In this document: piece by piece, positions 1-6,499 of the stretch | Numbering within the stretch: the stretch's first letter is position 1 | Layout: every line of letters starts with the position of its first letter | Assembly: GCA_019454705.1 (NCBI GenBank) | Contig: JACFNS010000082.1 | Span: forward strand, 1 to 8,504 | Source: Taibaiella sp. | GTDB taxonomy: Bacteria; Bacteroidota; Bacteroidia; Chitinophagales; Chitinophagaceae | Reading direction: 5' to 3' | DNA length: 8,504 nt | The notes under the pieces: generated by a model | What the model saw: only the letters and a program-made list of their open reading frames with translations | Told to the model about the DNA's origin: nothing | Databases searched by the model: none | Program-made: the position numbers and the translations under genes

Positions 1-246
1 TGACAGGTTAGGGATGACCTTGTTAGCCGCCATCACGCTCATCATATCGTTGCGTACGAGGATGATTGCCTGCTGTACTTTTTTCTTTGCGAGGTTCAGG
101 CCGGTGGTATATTCTTCATTGGCTATGTTGGCGAGGTTTTTTATGGATATTTCCGGTGCGTCCATCAGGTCGAGGCCGCTTAATGATTGCTGTTGTTCGC
201 CAGCGCATACATCGCGTACAGAAATGATATTTTCTAATTTGCTCAT
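1..246 (-). CDS. Unidentified phage-module protein, N-terminal 82 residues only (runs off left edge)
   Basis: Reading the minus strand from the ATG at 246 gives 82 codons with no stop, so the gene continues beyond base 1. The protein begins MSKLENIISVRD and is mixed charged and hydrophobic, with a likely helical stretch around residues 45-75 (KKKVQQAIILVRNDMMSVM). There is no signal peptide or membrane segment. It lies 76 bases downstream of the probable capsid gene on the same strand, behind a hairpin. That position is where head completion, connector or tail genes usually sit in phage morphogenesis modules, so a structural role is inferred from context only. I do not recognise the family. 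The longer plus-strand frame over the same bases gives a cysteine-rich, low-plausibility peptide and is taken as a shadow. Confidence 0.72.
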   Translation of the reverse strand, partial: MSKLENIISVRDVCAGEQQQSLSGLDLMDAPEISIKNLANIANEEYTTGLNLAKKKVQQAIILVRNDMMSVMAANKVIPNLS

Positions 247-274
247 GGTTTTTGTTTTTCCGGTTATAAGAGAT

Positions 275-302
275 AAAAGGCCCCCGCGCTACTGTACGGG
301 GG
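275..302 (-). terminator. Hairpin after capsid gene, possible weak or partial terminator
   Basis: In the minus direction the stem CCCCCG (302-297) pairs with CGGGGG (286-281) around a 10-base loop, followed by CC and then TTTT (278-275). The six G-C pairs are strong, but the T-run is short and offset by two bases. The hairpin sits in the 76-base gap between the capsid stop and the next start. It could lower transcription downstream of the capsid gene or protect the 3' end of the capsid message. Function is inferred from position and shape. Confidence 0.4.
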
Positions 303-322
303 TTACTTTCATGGTAGGACTA

Positions 323-1654
323 TTAAGGGGCTGCTGTGAAGGAAATATCAGTAGCATCATTTACCTGGCCGGACAAAGCGCTATAACCAGTGTAGGTTAT
401 CTTCGTTGTATCCACGCCAAATACATATCCTGTTACATTCGCGTTGAACAGGTCTTTCAACTCTGTTACATCAGCGACGGTTTCATTAGGGAATGAGGTC
501 TGCCCTGCCAATACCAGTTTATTGACATACAGCGGGAAGGTGACTTCTCCTGTTGTATCCCATTCGTAGGTATCGCTGGTACCACCTGTTAATGGCGTAC
601 CACCTTCAGGACATTCAAACTGTACAGGTGCGCAGGTAGTGAAATGGAACAAGCCATTGACACCAGGGATATTACACACCATAGGCGGCATGAAGAATAT
701 ATCCCACTCCAGTTTCCATTGAAAAGTCCAACGGTAGTTGCACTTGTCGTAGTTCACATCCAGGTCCCAGAGCAGGCCCGTAAGCGGGTCGGCCATTACA
801 CCTTGTATATAATCGGTACCTCCACGTTGATAGATCGCATCTATAGCATCGATATTCTGCAGGTCGGTAGCGAATATGCCGGCATTGCGGTTGAAGCTGA
901 CGAACTTCAGCATCTGCGGATCGAAGGCCAGAATATGTTCCGTAGTGGCATCGCCAAAGGCATCATTCACCAGGTTGTCGTAATAGGCATTGGCACGGTC
1001 CATGCGGCTGATGTTCTGCCCTTGTTCATTGAGGCCGCCTACTTCAGTAGCCTTGCGCCAGTGAAATACATCGGTACCACCCACGATAAATGGATTTGCA
1101 AATCCTGCATCGCGGTAAATACGTTCCACTTCCCACAGGCCCATAGGGTTGATGTTGCCATTGGTTTTATCCAGGAAGGGCAACATGCGTTTCTCGTTAC
1201 CATCAGGCAGCAAGCCTACACCTGCTACCATCAGCGCAGCCGCTTCTGTAGCCAGTTTGCGGCGTACTGCGGGTAGTGCAGCATTGATGGCTGCTTTAGC
1301 ATGGTCGCTGAAAGTGTAGTTACCATCTACAAAGCGGATATCATCGCGATTTAATTGATAAACGGCAGATGCTGTTGTGCGTGATATTTCAAAAAATACC
1401 TGCTTGGGCTCTACCACTATACCAGGGTCGCAAATACTCTCGTTGCCGGTGCCTGCATCGCTGCATACAGGGGGGTAATAATTAATCTTCAACTGGCGTT
1501 TCTTGCCCGCTTCAGCCTGCAGGTCTGTTTCTGTTATGGTCGTATTGAATTGTCTTGCTGCCAGCAGTGCCGCCAACACCTCGTATGGCTGGCCTTGCTT
1601 GGCATATTGCAGGATGCTCTTTTGAGTGGCCTGCATGGCATTCTTAAAGCTCAT
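323..1654 (-). CDS. Probable phage-type major capsid protein (443 aa)
   Basis: This 443-residue soluble protein has no signal peptide or membrane segment. It starts MSFKNAMQATQKS with a helical N-terminus. A cysteine-bearing segment follows (C64 and C75, in YYPPVCSDAGTG and NESICDPG), then a helix rich in alanine around 118-147. A central part (about 170-215) includes FIVGGTDVFHWRKATEVGG and NEQGQN, which resembles the 'pick out the protein by residue' central region of many phage capsid proteins. Residues 240-325 are rich in aromatics (RWTFQWKLEWDIFF). From about 345 a Gly/Thr-rich C-terminal part (PEGGTPLTGGTS) may be an added surface domain. The size, and a coiled-coil scaffold-like gene directly upstream, support a capsid role; the exact fold is not proven. 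Its ATG overlaps, as ATGA, the stop of an open frame that continues from the scaffold gene. Alternative: another abundant virion or phage-derived particle subunit. Confidence 0.55.
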   Translation of the reverse strand: MSFKNAMQATQKSILQYAKQGQPYEVLAALLAARQFNTTITETDLQAEAGKKRQLKINYYPPVCSDAGTGNESICDPGIVVEPKQVFFEISRTTASAVYQLNRDDIRFVDGNYTFSDHAKAAINAALPAVRRKLATEAAALMVAGVGLLPDGNEKRMLPFLDKTNGNINPMGLWEVERIYRDAGFANPFIVGGTDVFHWRKATEVGGLNEQGQNISRMDRANAYYDNLVNDAFGDATTEHILAFDPQMLKFVSFNRNAGIFATDLQNIDAIDAIYQRGGTDYIQGVMADPLTGLLWDLDVNYDKCNYRWTFQWKLEWDIFFMPPMVCNIPGVNGLFHFTTCAPVQFECPEGGTPLTGGTSDTYEWDTTGEVTFPLYVNKLVLAGQTSFPNETVADVTELKDLFNANVTGYVFGVDTTKITYTGYSALSGQVNDATDISFTAAP

Positions 1655-1776
1655 GGCTTTCGGTTATTAATAGCGTTAAAAAATGTTTTCGGTGTTCCGC
1701 TCAAGGCGCGGAGTTTAAGAATAGCCTGTAACGTATTGTCTGCGCCGCGTCCGGCTGCGTTGGAAAGTTGAGGATA
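1651..1776 (-). other. Open 41-codon frame continuing past the scaffold stop codon
   Basis: After the TAA at 1779-1777 the same frame stays open for 41 codons (1776-1654) and ends with TGA at 1653-1651, overlapping the capsid ATG as ATGA. The translation begins YPQLSNAAGRGADN, ends FFNAINNRKP and is basic and protein-like, with a possible helix LQAILKLRAL. There is no ATG or GTG in the frame; the only usual alternative start is a TTG at 1704-1702. It may be a C-terminal extension lost by a point mutation or sequencing error, a readthrough product, or a chance open stretch. A run of 41 codons without a stop is not rare by chance, so coding is uncertain. Confidence 0.35.
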
Positions 1777-2601
1777 TTATCCCTCTGCCCATGCCTCTAT
1801 GGCATTCATAGCGCCGGGGGGTTGGTCATCGGTATCGGTCAACAAGCTCATAAATCCGCTCTGCTGCCCTGCCTGAACATCAGCGGGGGATATATGCCGG
1901 TTGTCCTTTACCAGTATGCCGGCGCGCTCGGCCCATTCGCGGGCAAAGTCTTCATCGGTTAGGGGTTCATTATTCTCCGTAGTTGCGGTTTTGCCTTCTT
2001 TGTATAGTTCCAGTCGGCGGGTGTTTTCGTTATACCGCACTTCGTATGCCTTCTGCATTTTATAGCTGAGCATATCAGCCTGCTCCTGGAGGTCACCTCC
2101 TTTTCGTGGTAGCTTCTCCACAATACGCAGGCAACGCGTGGTAATATCACGTTGCATATATTTCGCCTGCTCCGCTTTCAGCACTTCCTCATGTTCAGCC
2201 TTCAACTGCTCCAACTGCTGCTCGTATTCGCGCACAGTTGCTTCCAGTCCTGTTTGCCTTTCAGCGTCAGTTTGTGTATAGCGGCTTTCCAATGCCCCTT
2301 TGCATTTAGAGAGCAGTTGTTCCACACTCAGTTCTTCCAGTTCACGACGGGGTATATTAAACACCCTGTGGGCTGCACTGCGGAGGGTGCCCAGGTAGCG
2401 TGCAGTAAAAGCAGCGTCCGAACTCGCCTTCAGTTCTTCTTCCAGCGCAGGACGTATGGCTTTACCTACTACCAGGCTGATGTTATTGAATACAGGTTCG
2501 ATGTCGGCGTTTTTATCAGCTTGTTGCTTATCCGCCACAACTGTTACACCTGCGGTTAATTGAGAAAGTAATTTGTTGGCTTGATCTATAGAGAGTTTCA
2601 T
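1777..2601 (-). CDS. Probable phage capsid scaffolding protein (274 aa, coiled coil)
   Basis: This is a highly charged, glutamate- and glutamine-rich soluble protein. Residues 1-55 are moderately hydrophobic. Residues about 55-110 are helical, with R/E pairs. Residues about 112-150 form a clear predicted coiled coil (VREYEQQLEQLKAEHEEV). A more structured segment with TRCLRIVEKLPRKGG and YEVRYNENTRRLELYKEG follows at about 155-203. The acidic C-terminal part includes DEDFAREWAERAG and ends AIEAWAEG. Long helical charged proteins directly ahead of a capsid gene are typical of scaffolds, which guide procapsid assembly and then leave or are cleaved; the assignment rests on this order plus composition. 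The gene starts 21 bases after the 83-aa gene's stop and is read in the same operon. The frame stays open after its stop, so the native protein could be longer (316 aa). Confidence 0.55.
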   Translation of the reverse strand: MKLSIDQANKLLSQLTAGVTVVADKQQADKNADIEPVFNNISLVVGKAIRPALEEELKASSDAAFTARYLGTLRSAAHRVFNIPRRELEELSVEQLLSKCKGALESRYTQTDAERQTGLEATVREYEQQLEQLKAEHEEVLKAEQAKYMQRDITTRCLRIVEKLPRKGGDLQEQADMLSYKMQKAYEVRYNENTRRLELYKEGKTATTENNEPLTDEDFAREWAERAGILVKDNRHISPADVQAGQQSGFMSLLTDTDDQPPGAMNAIEAWAEG

Positions 2602-2622
2602 AATGGTGATTGTTAAAAATGG

Positions 2623-2874
2623 TTAATGTGCTTTTTTTTTGACTGAATATTTTGTTTTGTCCCCGTATATGCGCAGGTAGCTTCTTTCGGGGTAGAAGAA
2701 ACCACTCCCTTCTTTTTCTGTGCCGTCGGGATTTAACCCAACAATGTACACATGGCCGGGCGGCACATTAATGGTCAGTTTTTTTGCTTTTTCTGATTCT
2801 GTTTGGGTAACACTTACCGGCTCCAATAGTTCCGGGGGCGATGAGTGCTCATTTGTTTTCTTTGGCTTTGTCAT
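2623..2874 (-). CDS. Small unidentified phage-module protein (83 aa)
   Basis: The ATG at 2874 lies only two bases after the stop of the 61-aa gene, indicating translational coupling in one operon. The N-terminal 30 residues are polar and probably disordered (KKTNEHSSPPELLEPVS). The rest forms a likely small beta domain (KLTINVPPGHVYIVGLNPDG, then GSGFFYPERSYLRIYGD), ending in a basic tail KKKAH. No signal peptide or membrane segment is seen. The short beta domain behind a flexible arm would fit a small head or accessory protein, but I do not recognise the family and this is a guess from context. The strand, tight spacing and sensible composition support that it is a real gene. Confidence 0.6.
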   Translation of the reverse strand: MTKPKKTNEHSSPPELLEPVSVTQTESEKAKKLTINVPPGHVYIVGLNPDGTEKEGSGFFYPERSYLRIYGDKTKYSVKKKAH

Positions 2875-2876
2875 AT

Positions 2877-3062
2877 TTACAGGATTTTAAATTCTCGGGG
2901 ATATTTGTTGCTTAATAAGGCTGCGGCCTTGGCGGACATGTTTATCAACCTGCCGGTTTTGATATTTGCCAATTGTGCTAAACCTTTTTGCTTGAGAGGA
3001 CCGGGTAGCTTCACTGTTTTGGAGAGGGCGATAATACGGGGTTGTTTTCTTTTTTGTTTCAT
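2877..3062 (-). CDS. Small basic protein, first gene of the phage-type operon (61 aa)
   Basis: The protein is very basic, with a KQKRKQPR start and repeated Lys/Arg, few acidic residues, and a probable helix NMSAKAAALLSNKY near the C-terminus. It could bind nucleic acid or an acidic partner, but no known family is recognised. It is the first gene behind the promoter at 3087-3116 and ends two bases before the next start. An alternative frame starting at 3078 gives a 63-residue peptide over the same bases. It is less likely because it would overlap the next gene's context less well and looks like low-complexity shadow translation. Confidence 0.55.
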   Translation of the reverse strand: MKQKRKQPRIIALSKTVKLPGPLKQKGLAQLANIKTGRLINMSAKAAALLSNKYPREFKIL

Positions 3063-3081
3063 GGTGTGTGTTTTTCATTTC

Positions 3082-3112
3082 AATAGCAAATATACAACTA
3101 TTATTTTAATAG
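3082..3112. promoter_or_regulatory. Candidate operator: three AATAG/CTATT half-sites
   Basis: On the plus strand AATAG occurs at 3082-3086, its reverse complement CTATT at 3098-3102, and AATAG again at 3108-3112. The outer two lie inside longer similar words (CAATAGCAAA and TAATAGCAAA) 26 bases apart. The first pair forms an inverted repeat around an 11-base spacer that includes the -7 element. Half-sites overlapping a promoter are what a repressor site looks like. The region is AT-rich, so chance is possible. Confidence 0.4.
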
Positions 3113-3116
3113 CAAA
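3087..3116 (-). promoter_or_regulatory. Bacteroidota-type promoter for the phage-type operon
   Basis: Read on the minus strand, TATATTTG (3094-3087) is a full match to the Bacteroidota -7 element TAnnTTTG. TTTG (3116-3113) stands 18 bases upstream as the -33 element, slightly shorter than the usual spacing of about 19-21. Transcription would start near 3080, leaving a leader of about 18 bases before the ATG at 3062. The TATATTTG box lies between half-sites of the possible operator. Confidence 0.55.
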
Positions 3117-3257
3117 ATTATTTTTAAAAAATGTTATGTTGCTCATTCAATCAAGCTCTAATACTCTATATTAAGCATAGATTAAAAAAAATGAACAGCA
3201 GTGAATTAATATTAAATAATATTGTAGATTACCATTCAAACCAAAAAACCTCCTTTT

Positions 3258-4757
3258 ATGAACAAACTTATTCTATCAGCATTTCTAATTTCTACACACT
3301 TTTGTTCGGATGCACAACCTTTTATTGACTCGTTTGATATTGCTCCGGGTAAAACCAACTCAATACCTGATGTTATGTACGCTCATGGGCGTGATTTGTA
3401 CTTCATAGCTAATGACAGCATACACGGAGCCGAACTATGGGTAAAACGTCCGGACAGTTCACCACCAACAAGACTGACCGATATAATGGCGGGGAGTGAA
3501 AATTCTATGACCAACTATAGAAAATGTATAGCATCTCTTGGCAATAATGTATATTTTGCGGCGAAAGACTCAATCCACGGAGCGGAATTATGGAGTTGTA
3601 CCCCCCAGGGCAATTGCCAGATGGTTAAAGATGTCTATGTGGGACCAGAGGGCTCCATCCCAAGTAACTTTTTGCCACACGATGGGAAGCTTTACTTCAC
3701 AGCACGCCATCAGACATATATTCATGAGCTTTGGTCATACGACCCTTCTAATGGCAATGCCACGAGATTAACATCCATAGGGACTTCAACCATTGGCTCG
3801 TACATAGAAGAAACTATTGTTTATAATAACAAGATATACTTCAGGGCAGGTAACGCACAAAGCGGAATAGAATTATACGAATATGACCCGGCAAGCGGCA
3901 CAACGCAAATGATTGCTGATATAAATTCAGGACCAGCATCAAGCATCCCCGGGCATTTTCTGGTATTCGATAACAAACTATATTTTAATGCAGATGAGGC
4001 TGCAACAGGCTACGAATTGTATGTTTGGGACGGGACTAATCTTGTCACCCGGCTCACAGACCTGAGGCCAGGCACGGGTGATGGGGTAAATAACAGGAAA
4101 TTCGATCAGCTTAACGGCAAGCTTTATTTTGTTGGCTACGATGCCGGTAGCGGGTTCTACCAGCTTATGGAATATAACCCAACAAATAACAACACTGCCA
4201 AGGTGTATACAATTGCAAATGGAGGGCAAGACCCGAGTATTGATTATCTGACTAATTATAGCGGTGCTATCTTCTTTAAAGCAAGAGATGCAAATCACGG
4301 CGATGAGTTATGGAAATATGATGGCATCAATAATCCTTCACTTATTGCCGATATATACCCTGGTACAATGCATGGGTCCATCTATAGTTTAACAGATGCC
4401 TGGCCTAATCTGTACTTCAGAGCCAGGAATGAAAGTTACGGGATAGAGCTATTCAGGTACTCAGACTTTGCTACTGGCGTAGAAAACGTTACCCGTACTG
4501 AAAATGTAAAAATATACCCCAACCCCGCAAAAAACATTGCCCACCTGGAAATAAACCTGGAACATAACCAGGCACTTGAGGCAATCATTACTGATATGAA
4601 CGGACGCACTGTTTACAAAAGTGGTAAAGTACTGTACAGTGCAGCTAAACATACTATTGATATACCTGTACAAAACCTGCCAGCCGGCAATTATGTGTAT
4701 TCATTGCGGGAAATTAACGGCAGTTTGGTGGCAAGCGGCAAACTGGTTAAACAATAA
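3258..4757 (+). CDS. Secreted ELW-repeat beta-propeller protein with T9SS sorting domain (paralogue 1)
   Basis: This 499-aa exported protein has a signal peptide at residues 1-19 (MNKLILSAFLISTHFCSDA, then Q20). Eight repeats of about 48 residues follow, each with LYF/IYF and then ELW/ELY. The ELW-like motifs are at about 59, 110, 157, 205, 253, 302 (QLM), 350 and 397, and many are followed by YDP or YDG. This matches the ELWxxDGT repeat family, expected to fold as a beta-propeller of seven or eight blades. Residues 418-499 are a C-terminal T9SS type A sorting domain (KIYPNP, ITDMNGRT, LPAGNYVYSL, ending KLVKQ). Such domains direct proteins across the outer membrane, where they are cleaved and the protein is released or anchored. 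The ligand or role of the propeller is unknown. The ATG at 3258 is the only start that leaves a normal signal peptide. The gene stands alone and ends in its own terminator. Confidence 0.9.
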   Translation: MNKLILSAFLISTHFCSDAQPFIDSFDIAPGKTNSIPDVMYAHGRDLYFIANDSIHGAELWVKRPDSSPPTRLTDIMAGSENSMTNYRKCIASLGNNVYFAAKDSIHGAELWSCTPQGNCQMVKDVYVGPEGSIPSNFLPHDGKLYFTARHQTYIHELWSYDPSNGNATRLTSIGTSTIGSYIEETIVYNNKIYFRAGNAQSGIELYEYDPASGTTQMIADINSGPASSIPGHFLVFDNKLYFNADEAATGYELYVWDGTNLVTRLTDLRPGTGDGVNNRKFDQLNGKLYFVGYDAGSGFYQLMEYNPTNNNTAKVYTIANGGQDPSIDYLTNYSGAIFFKARDANHGDELWKYDGINNPSLIADIYPGTMHGSIYSLTDAWPNLYFRARNESYGIELFRYSDFATGVENVTRTENVKIYPNPAKNIAHLEINLEHNQALEAIITDMNGRTVYKSGKVLYSAAKHTIDIPVQNLPAGNYVYSLREINGSLVASGKLVKQ

Positions 4758-4819
4758 TAAATTGACTGATGAAAAACACAGCCCCGCCTATAACAGCGGG
4801 GCTGTTTATATACCCTTAC
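4509..4819 (+). repeat. Sorting-domain plus terminator duplicate, copy 1
   Basis: This block codes for the T9SS domain of the first propeller gene and its terminator. It matches 6177-6486 over almost the same length (311 versus 310 bases). The 82-residue domains differ at 17 positions by my count, and the right terminator arm plus following bases (4796-4819) are identical to 6463-6486. Similarity stops right after TTAC. The preceding propellers are far less alike. Confidence 0.8.
4778..4807 (+). terminator. Intrinsic terminator of paralogue 1
   Basis: ACAGCCCCGC (4778-4787) pairs with GCGGGGCTGT (4796-4805) around an 8-base loop, followed by TTTATATA. This is a 10-bp, G-C-rich stem 20 bases after the stop. 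A near copy follows the second propeller gene. Confidence 0.85.
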
Positions 4820-4940
4820 CCACCTGTATTTTAAACACTTCATATCCTCAACAGGAACTCATACTGTCATCCAAATGTCAAATCCGCATCTCTTTACACA
4901 TTAGCTACATCAATAATGTAAATTGTTTTCTTTTACTAAT

Positions 4941-6425
4941 ATGAAAAGAGCATTTATTATTTCAGGCATCTTTTGTTGCAGCCACGCATTCGCGCAAAGC
5001 GGCATCATTGTTGAATACGATATTTTTCCCGGCGAAGCCGGATCCCGCCCGCATAACCTTTATGTACATAATGGAAAGGTTTATTTCTTTGCTACTGATA
5101 CGGTGCATGGGTACAGCCTTTGGAGTATCGACAATAGCAGTACGCCTTCAATGACGGCCGATGTCAATCCTGCTGCCGTATCCTTTCCTTCCGCAATACC
5201 GCAGCAACAATTGATGGCGTCTTACAACGGCATGCTATTTTTCAGCGCAGAGCATGTCGACTATGGGCAGGAATTATGGATGTACGACGGTGCAAATGCC
5301 CCCACTATGATTAAGGATATGATAACAAGGCAGAACTCCGGCTCTCCCACATACCTTACATCTTTTAATAACAGGCTCTATTTCGCCGCGAGCGACTCTA
5401 CAACACCGTCAGGTGCTGAATTATTCGAATATAACCACCTTAACGGCCAGGTGGTGAAACGTAGCGATATTCTGCAAGCAAAATTGTATTCAGGTATTAC
5501 ATCGGTTAGTAATTTTGACGGGCGCATAGTATTCACAGCATTTAACGACCTTACAGGCGCAGAGGTATTTCTTTATGACCCTAATGTAAAACAATCATGG
5601 ATGCTAAGTAACATCGCTCCGGATAATCTGGATGCCTACCCGGGCAATTATACCGTTTTTAATGGCAAATTATATTTCACTGCTACTGATGGACAAAACG
5701 GCATGCAACTATACGTTTACGATGGCATTTATGCCCCTAAGCGCATCAGCACGCTAGATTTAGCGGGCATACATCCGTCAGGGCTCGAGGGCATCATGAC
5801 AGTCTTCAACAACCAACTTTACTTCAGCACTGCGCAAAATACTATCCATGCTTACAACCCCGTTACCGGCACGATATCTGAGGTGAAACACAGTAACGAA
5901 TCATTCACCAGCCTGCCACGCTACTTTGTTGTCAATAATAGCAAGCTATACTTTTCCGCCACTGGCAACTCGTCAGGCTCCGAAATATGGAGTTGTGATA
6001 CCATGAACAATATTAATGCTATAACGAATATGCCTGACGATAATAGCTTTCCTGCTGAACTTACCTGTATCGGAAATAACATATACTTTTCAGCCGGTGG
6101 CACTAGCGGCAGAGAACTGTATAAGGTAACCGACTCTGCAACTACCCTAAGTTCGCTTATAGTGTTTGATGACATTAAAATATACCCCAACCCCACGAAA
6201 GACATATCCCACCTGGAAATCAACCTGAAACATATTCAGACGCTGGAACTAACACTTACTGATATGAATGGTCGAACTGTGTGCAAGAGCGGTAAGGTTC
6301 TCTACAGTGCTGCTAAACATACTATTGATATACCACTACAAAACCTCCCTGCCGGCACTTATGTGTATAGCTTGCAGGATATTAGTGGGAGCAGGGTAGC
6401 AAGCGGCAAGTTGTTTAAGCAATAA
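4941..6425 (+). CDS. Secreted ELW-repeat beta-propeller protein with T9SS sorting domain (paralogue 2)
   Basis: From the ATG at 4941 the protein has 494 residues. The signal peptide is residues 1-18 (MKRAFIISGIFCCSHAFA, cleavage before QS). A TTG start 18 bases upstream would only lengthen the signal peptide and is less likely. The propeller repeats have ELW-like motifs near 59 (SLW), 111, 160 (ELF), 208 (EVF), 256 (QLY), 302 (degenerate, IHAY), 348 (EIW) and 392. The mature start GIIVEYDIFPGEAG aligns with PFIDSFDIAPGK of paralogue 1. The T9SS domain is at 413-494 (KIYPNPTK, TDMNGRT, LPAGTYVYSL, ending KLFKQ), about 79% identical to that of paralogue 1 by my count, while the propeller is much more diverged. 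It is therefore an outer-membrane-exported, probably surface or released protein of unknown ligand, arising by tandem duplication. It has its own terminator and meets a convergent gene. Confidence 0.9.
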   Translation: MKRAFIISGIFCCSHAFAQSGIIVEYDIFPGEAGSRPHNLYVHNGKVYFFATDTVHGYSLWSIDNSSTPSMTADVNPAAVSFPSAIPQQQLMASYNGMLFFSAEHVDYGQELWMYDGANAPTMIKDMITRQNSGSPTYLTSFNNRLYFAASDSTTPSGAELFEYNHLNGQVVKRSDILQAKLYSGITSVSNFDGRIVFTAFNDLTGAEVFLYDPNVKQSWMLSNIAPDNLDAYPGNYTVFNGKLYFTATDGQNGMQLYVYDGIYAPKRISTLDLAGIHPSGLEGIMTVFNNQLYFSTAQNTIHAYNPVTGTISEVKHSNESFTSLPRYFVVNNSKLYFSATGNSSGSEIWSCDTMNNINAITNMPDDNSFPAELTCIGNNIYFSAGGTSGRELYKVTDSATTLSSLIVFDDIKIYPNPTKDISHLEINLKHIQTLELTLTDMNGRTVCKSGKVLYSAAKHTIDIPLQNLPAGTYVYSLQDISGSRVASGKLFKQ

Positions 6426-6486
6426 TAAATAACCATTACACAACACAGCCCCGCCATTAATGGCGGGGCTGTTTATATACCCTTAC
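6177..6486 (+). repeat. Sorting-domain plus terminator duplicate, copy 2
   Basis: This is the second copy of the block at 4509-4819. It ends at the same TTAC, only 13 bases before the stop of the convergent peroxidase gene, which marks the right edge of the duplication. It includes a longer stretch identical to copy 1 around the AAACATACTATTGATATACC segment of the domain. Confidence 0.8.
6445..6475 (+). terminator. Terminator of paralogue 2, perfect palindrome, possibly bidirectional
   Basis: Bases 6445-6472 form a 28-base perfect inverted repeat beginning ACAGCCCCGCCA. It is followed by TTTATATA in the plus direction. It lies between the convergent propeller and peroxidase genes (stops at 6425 and 6500), so its hairpin could also end minus-strand transcripts. 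The minus side lacks a strong T-run. Confidence 0.85.
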
Positions 6487-6499
6487 TTATGAAAACCAT

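Noticed and set aside
644..1276. 210-codon plus-strand open frame opposite the capsid gene
   Set aside because: It lies fully antisense to a longer, well-composed minus-strand gene and its translation is unlike a folded protein; treated as a shadow.
2152..2559. 135-codon plus-strand frame opposite the scaffold gene
   Set aside because: Phe/Leu/Gln/Cys-rich translation is the antisense image of the Glu/Lys/Gln coiled coil.
3120..3257. Possible prophage attachment site between the phage operon and the first propeller gene
   Set aside because: No integrase, tRNA or matching direct repeat is visible in the window, so no att site can be supported.
3131..3328. Short plus-strand frame before and overlapping the first propeller gene
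   Set aside because: It overlaps the signal peptide of a clear gene in another frame and shows no recognisable features.
4923..4940. TTG start extending the second propeller by six residues
   Set aside because: The ATG at 4941 gives a standard signal peptide with AFA-QS cleavage; the extension adds nothing.
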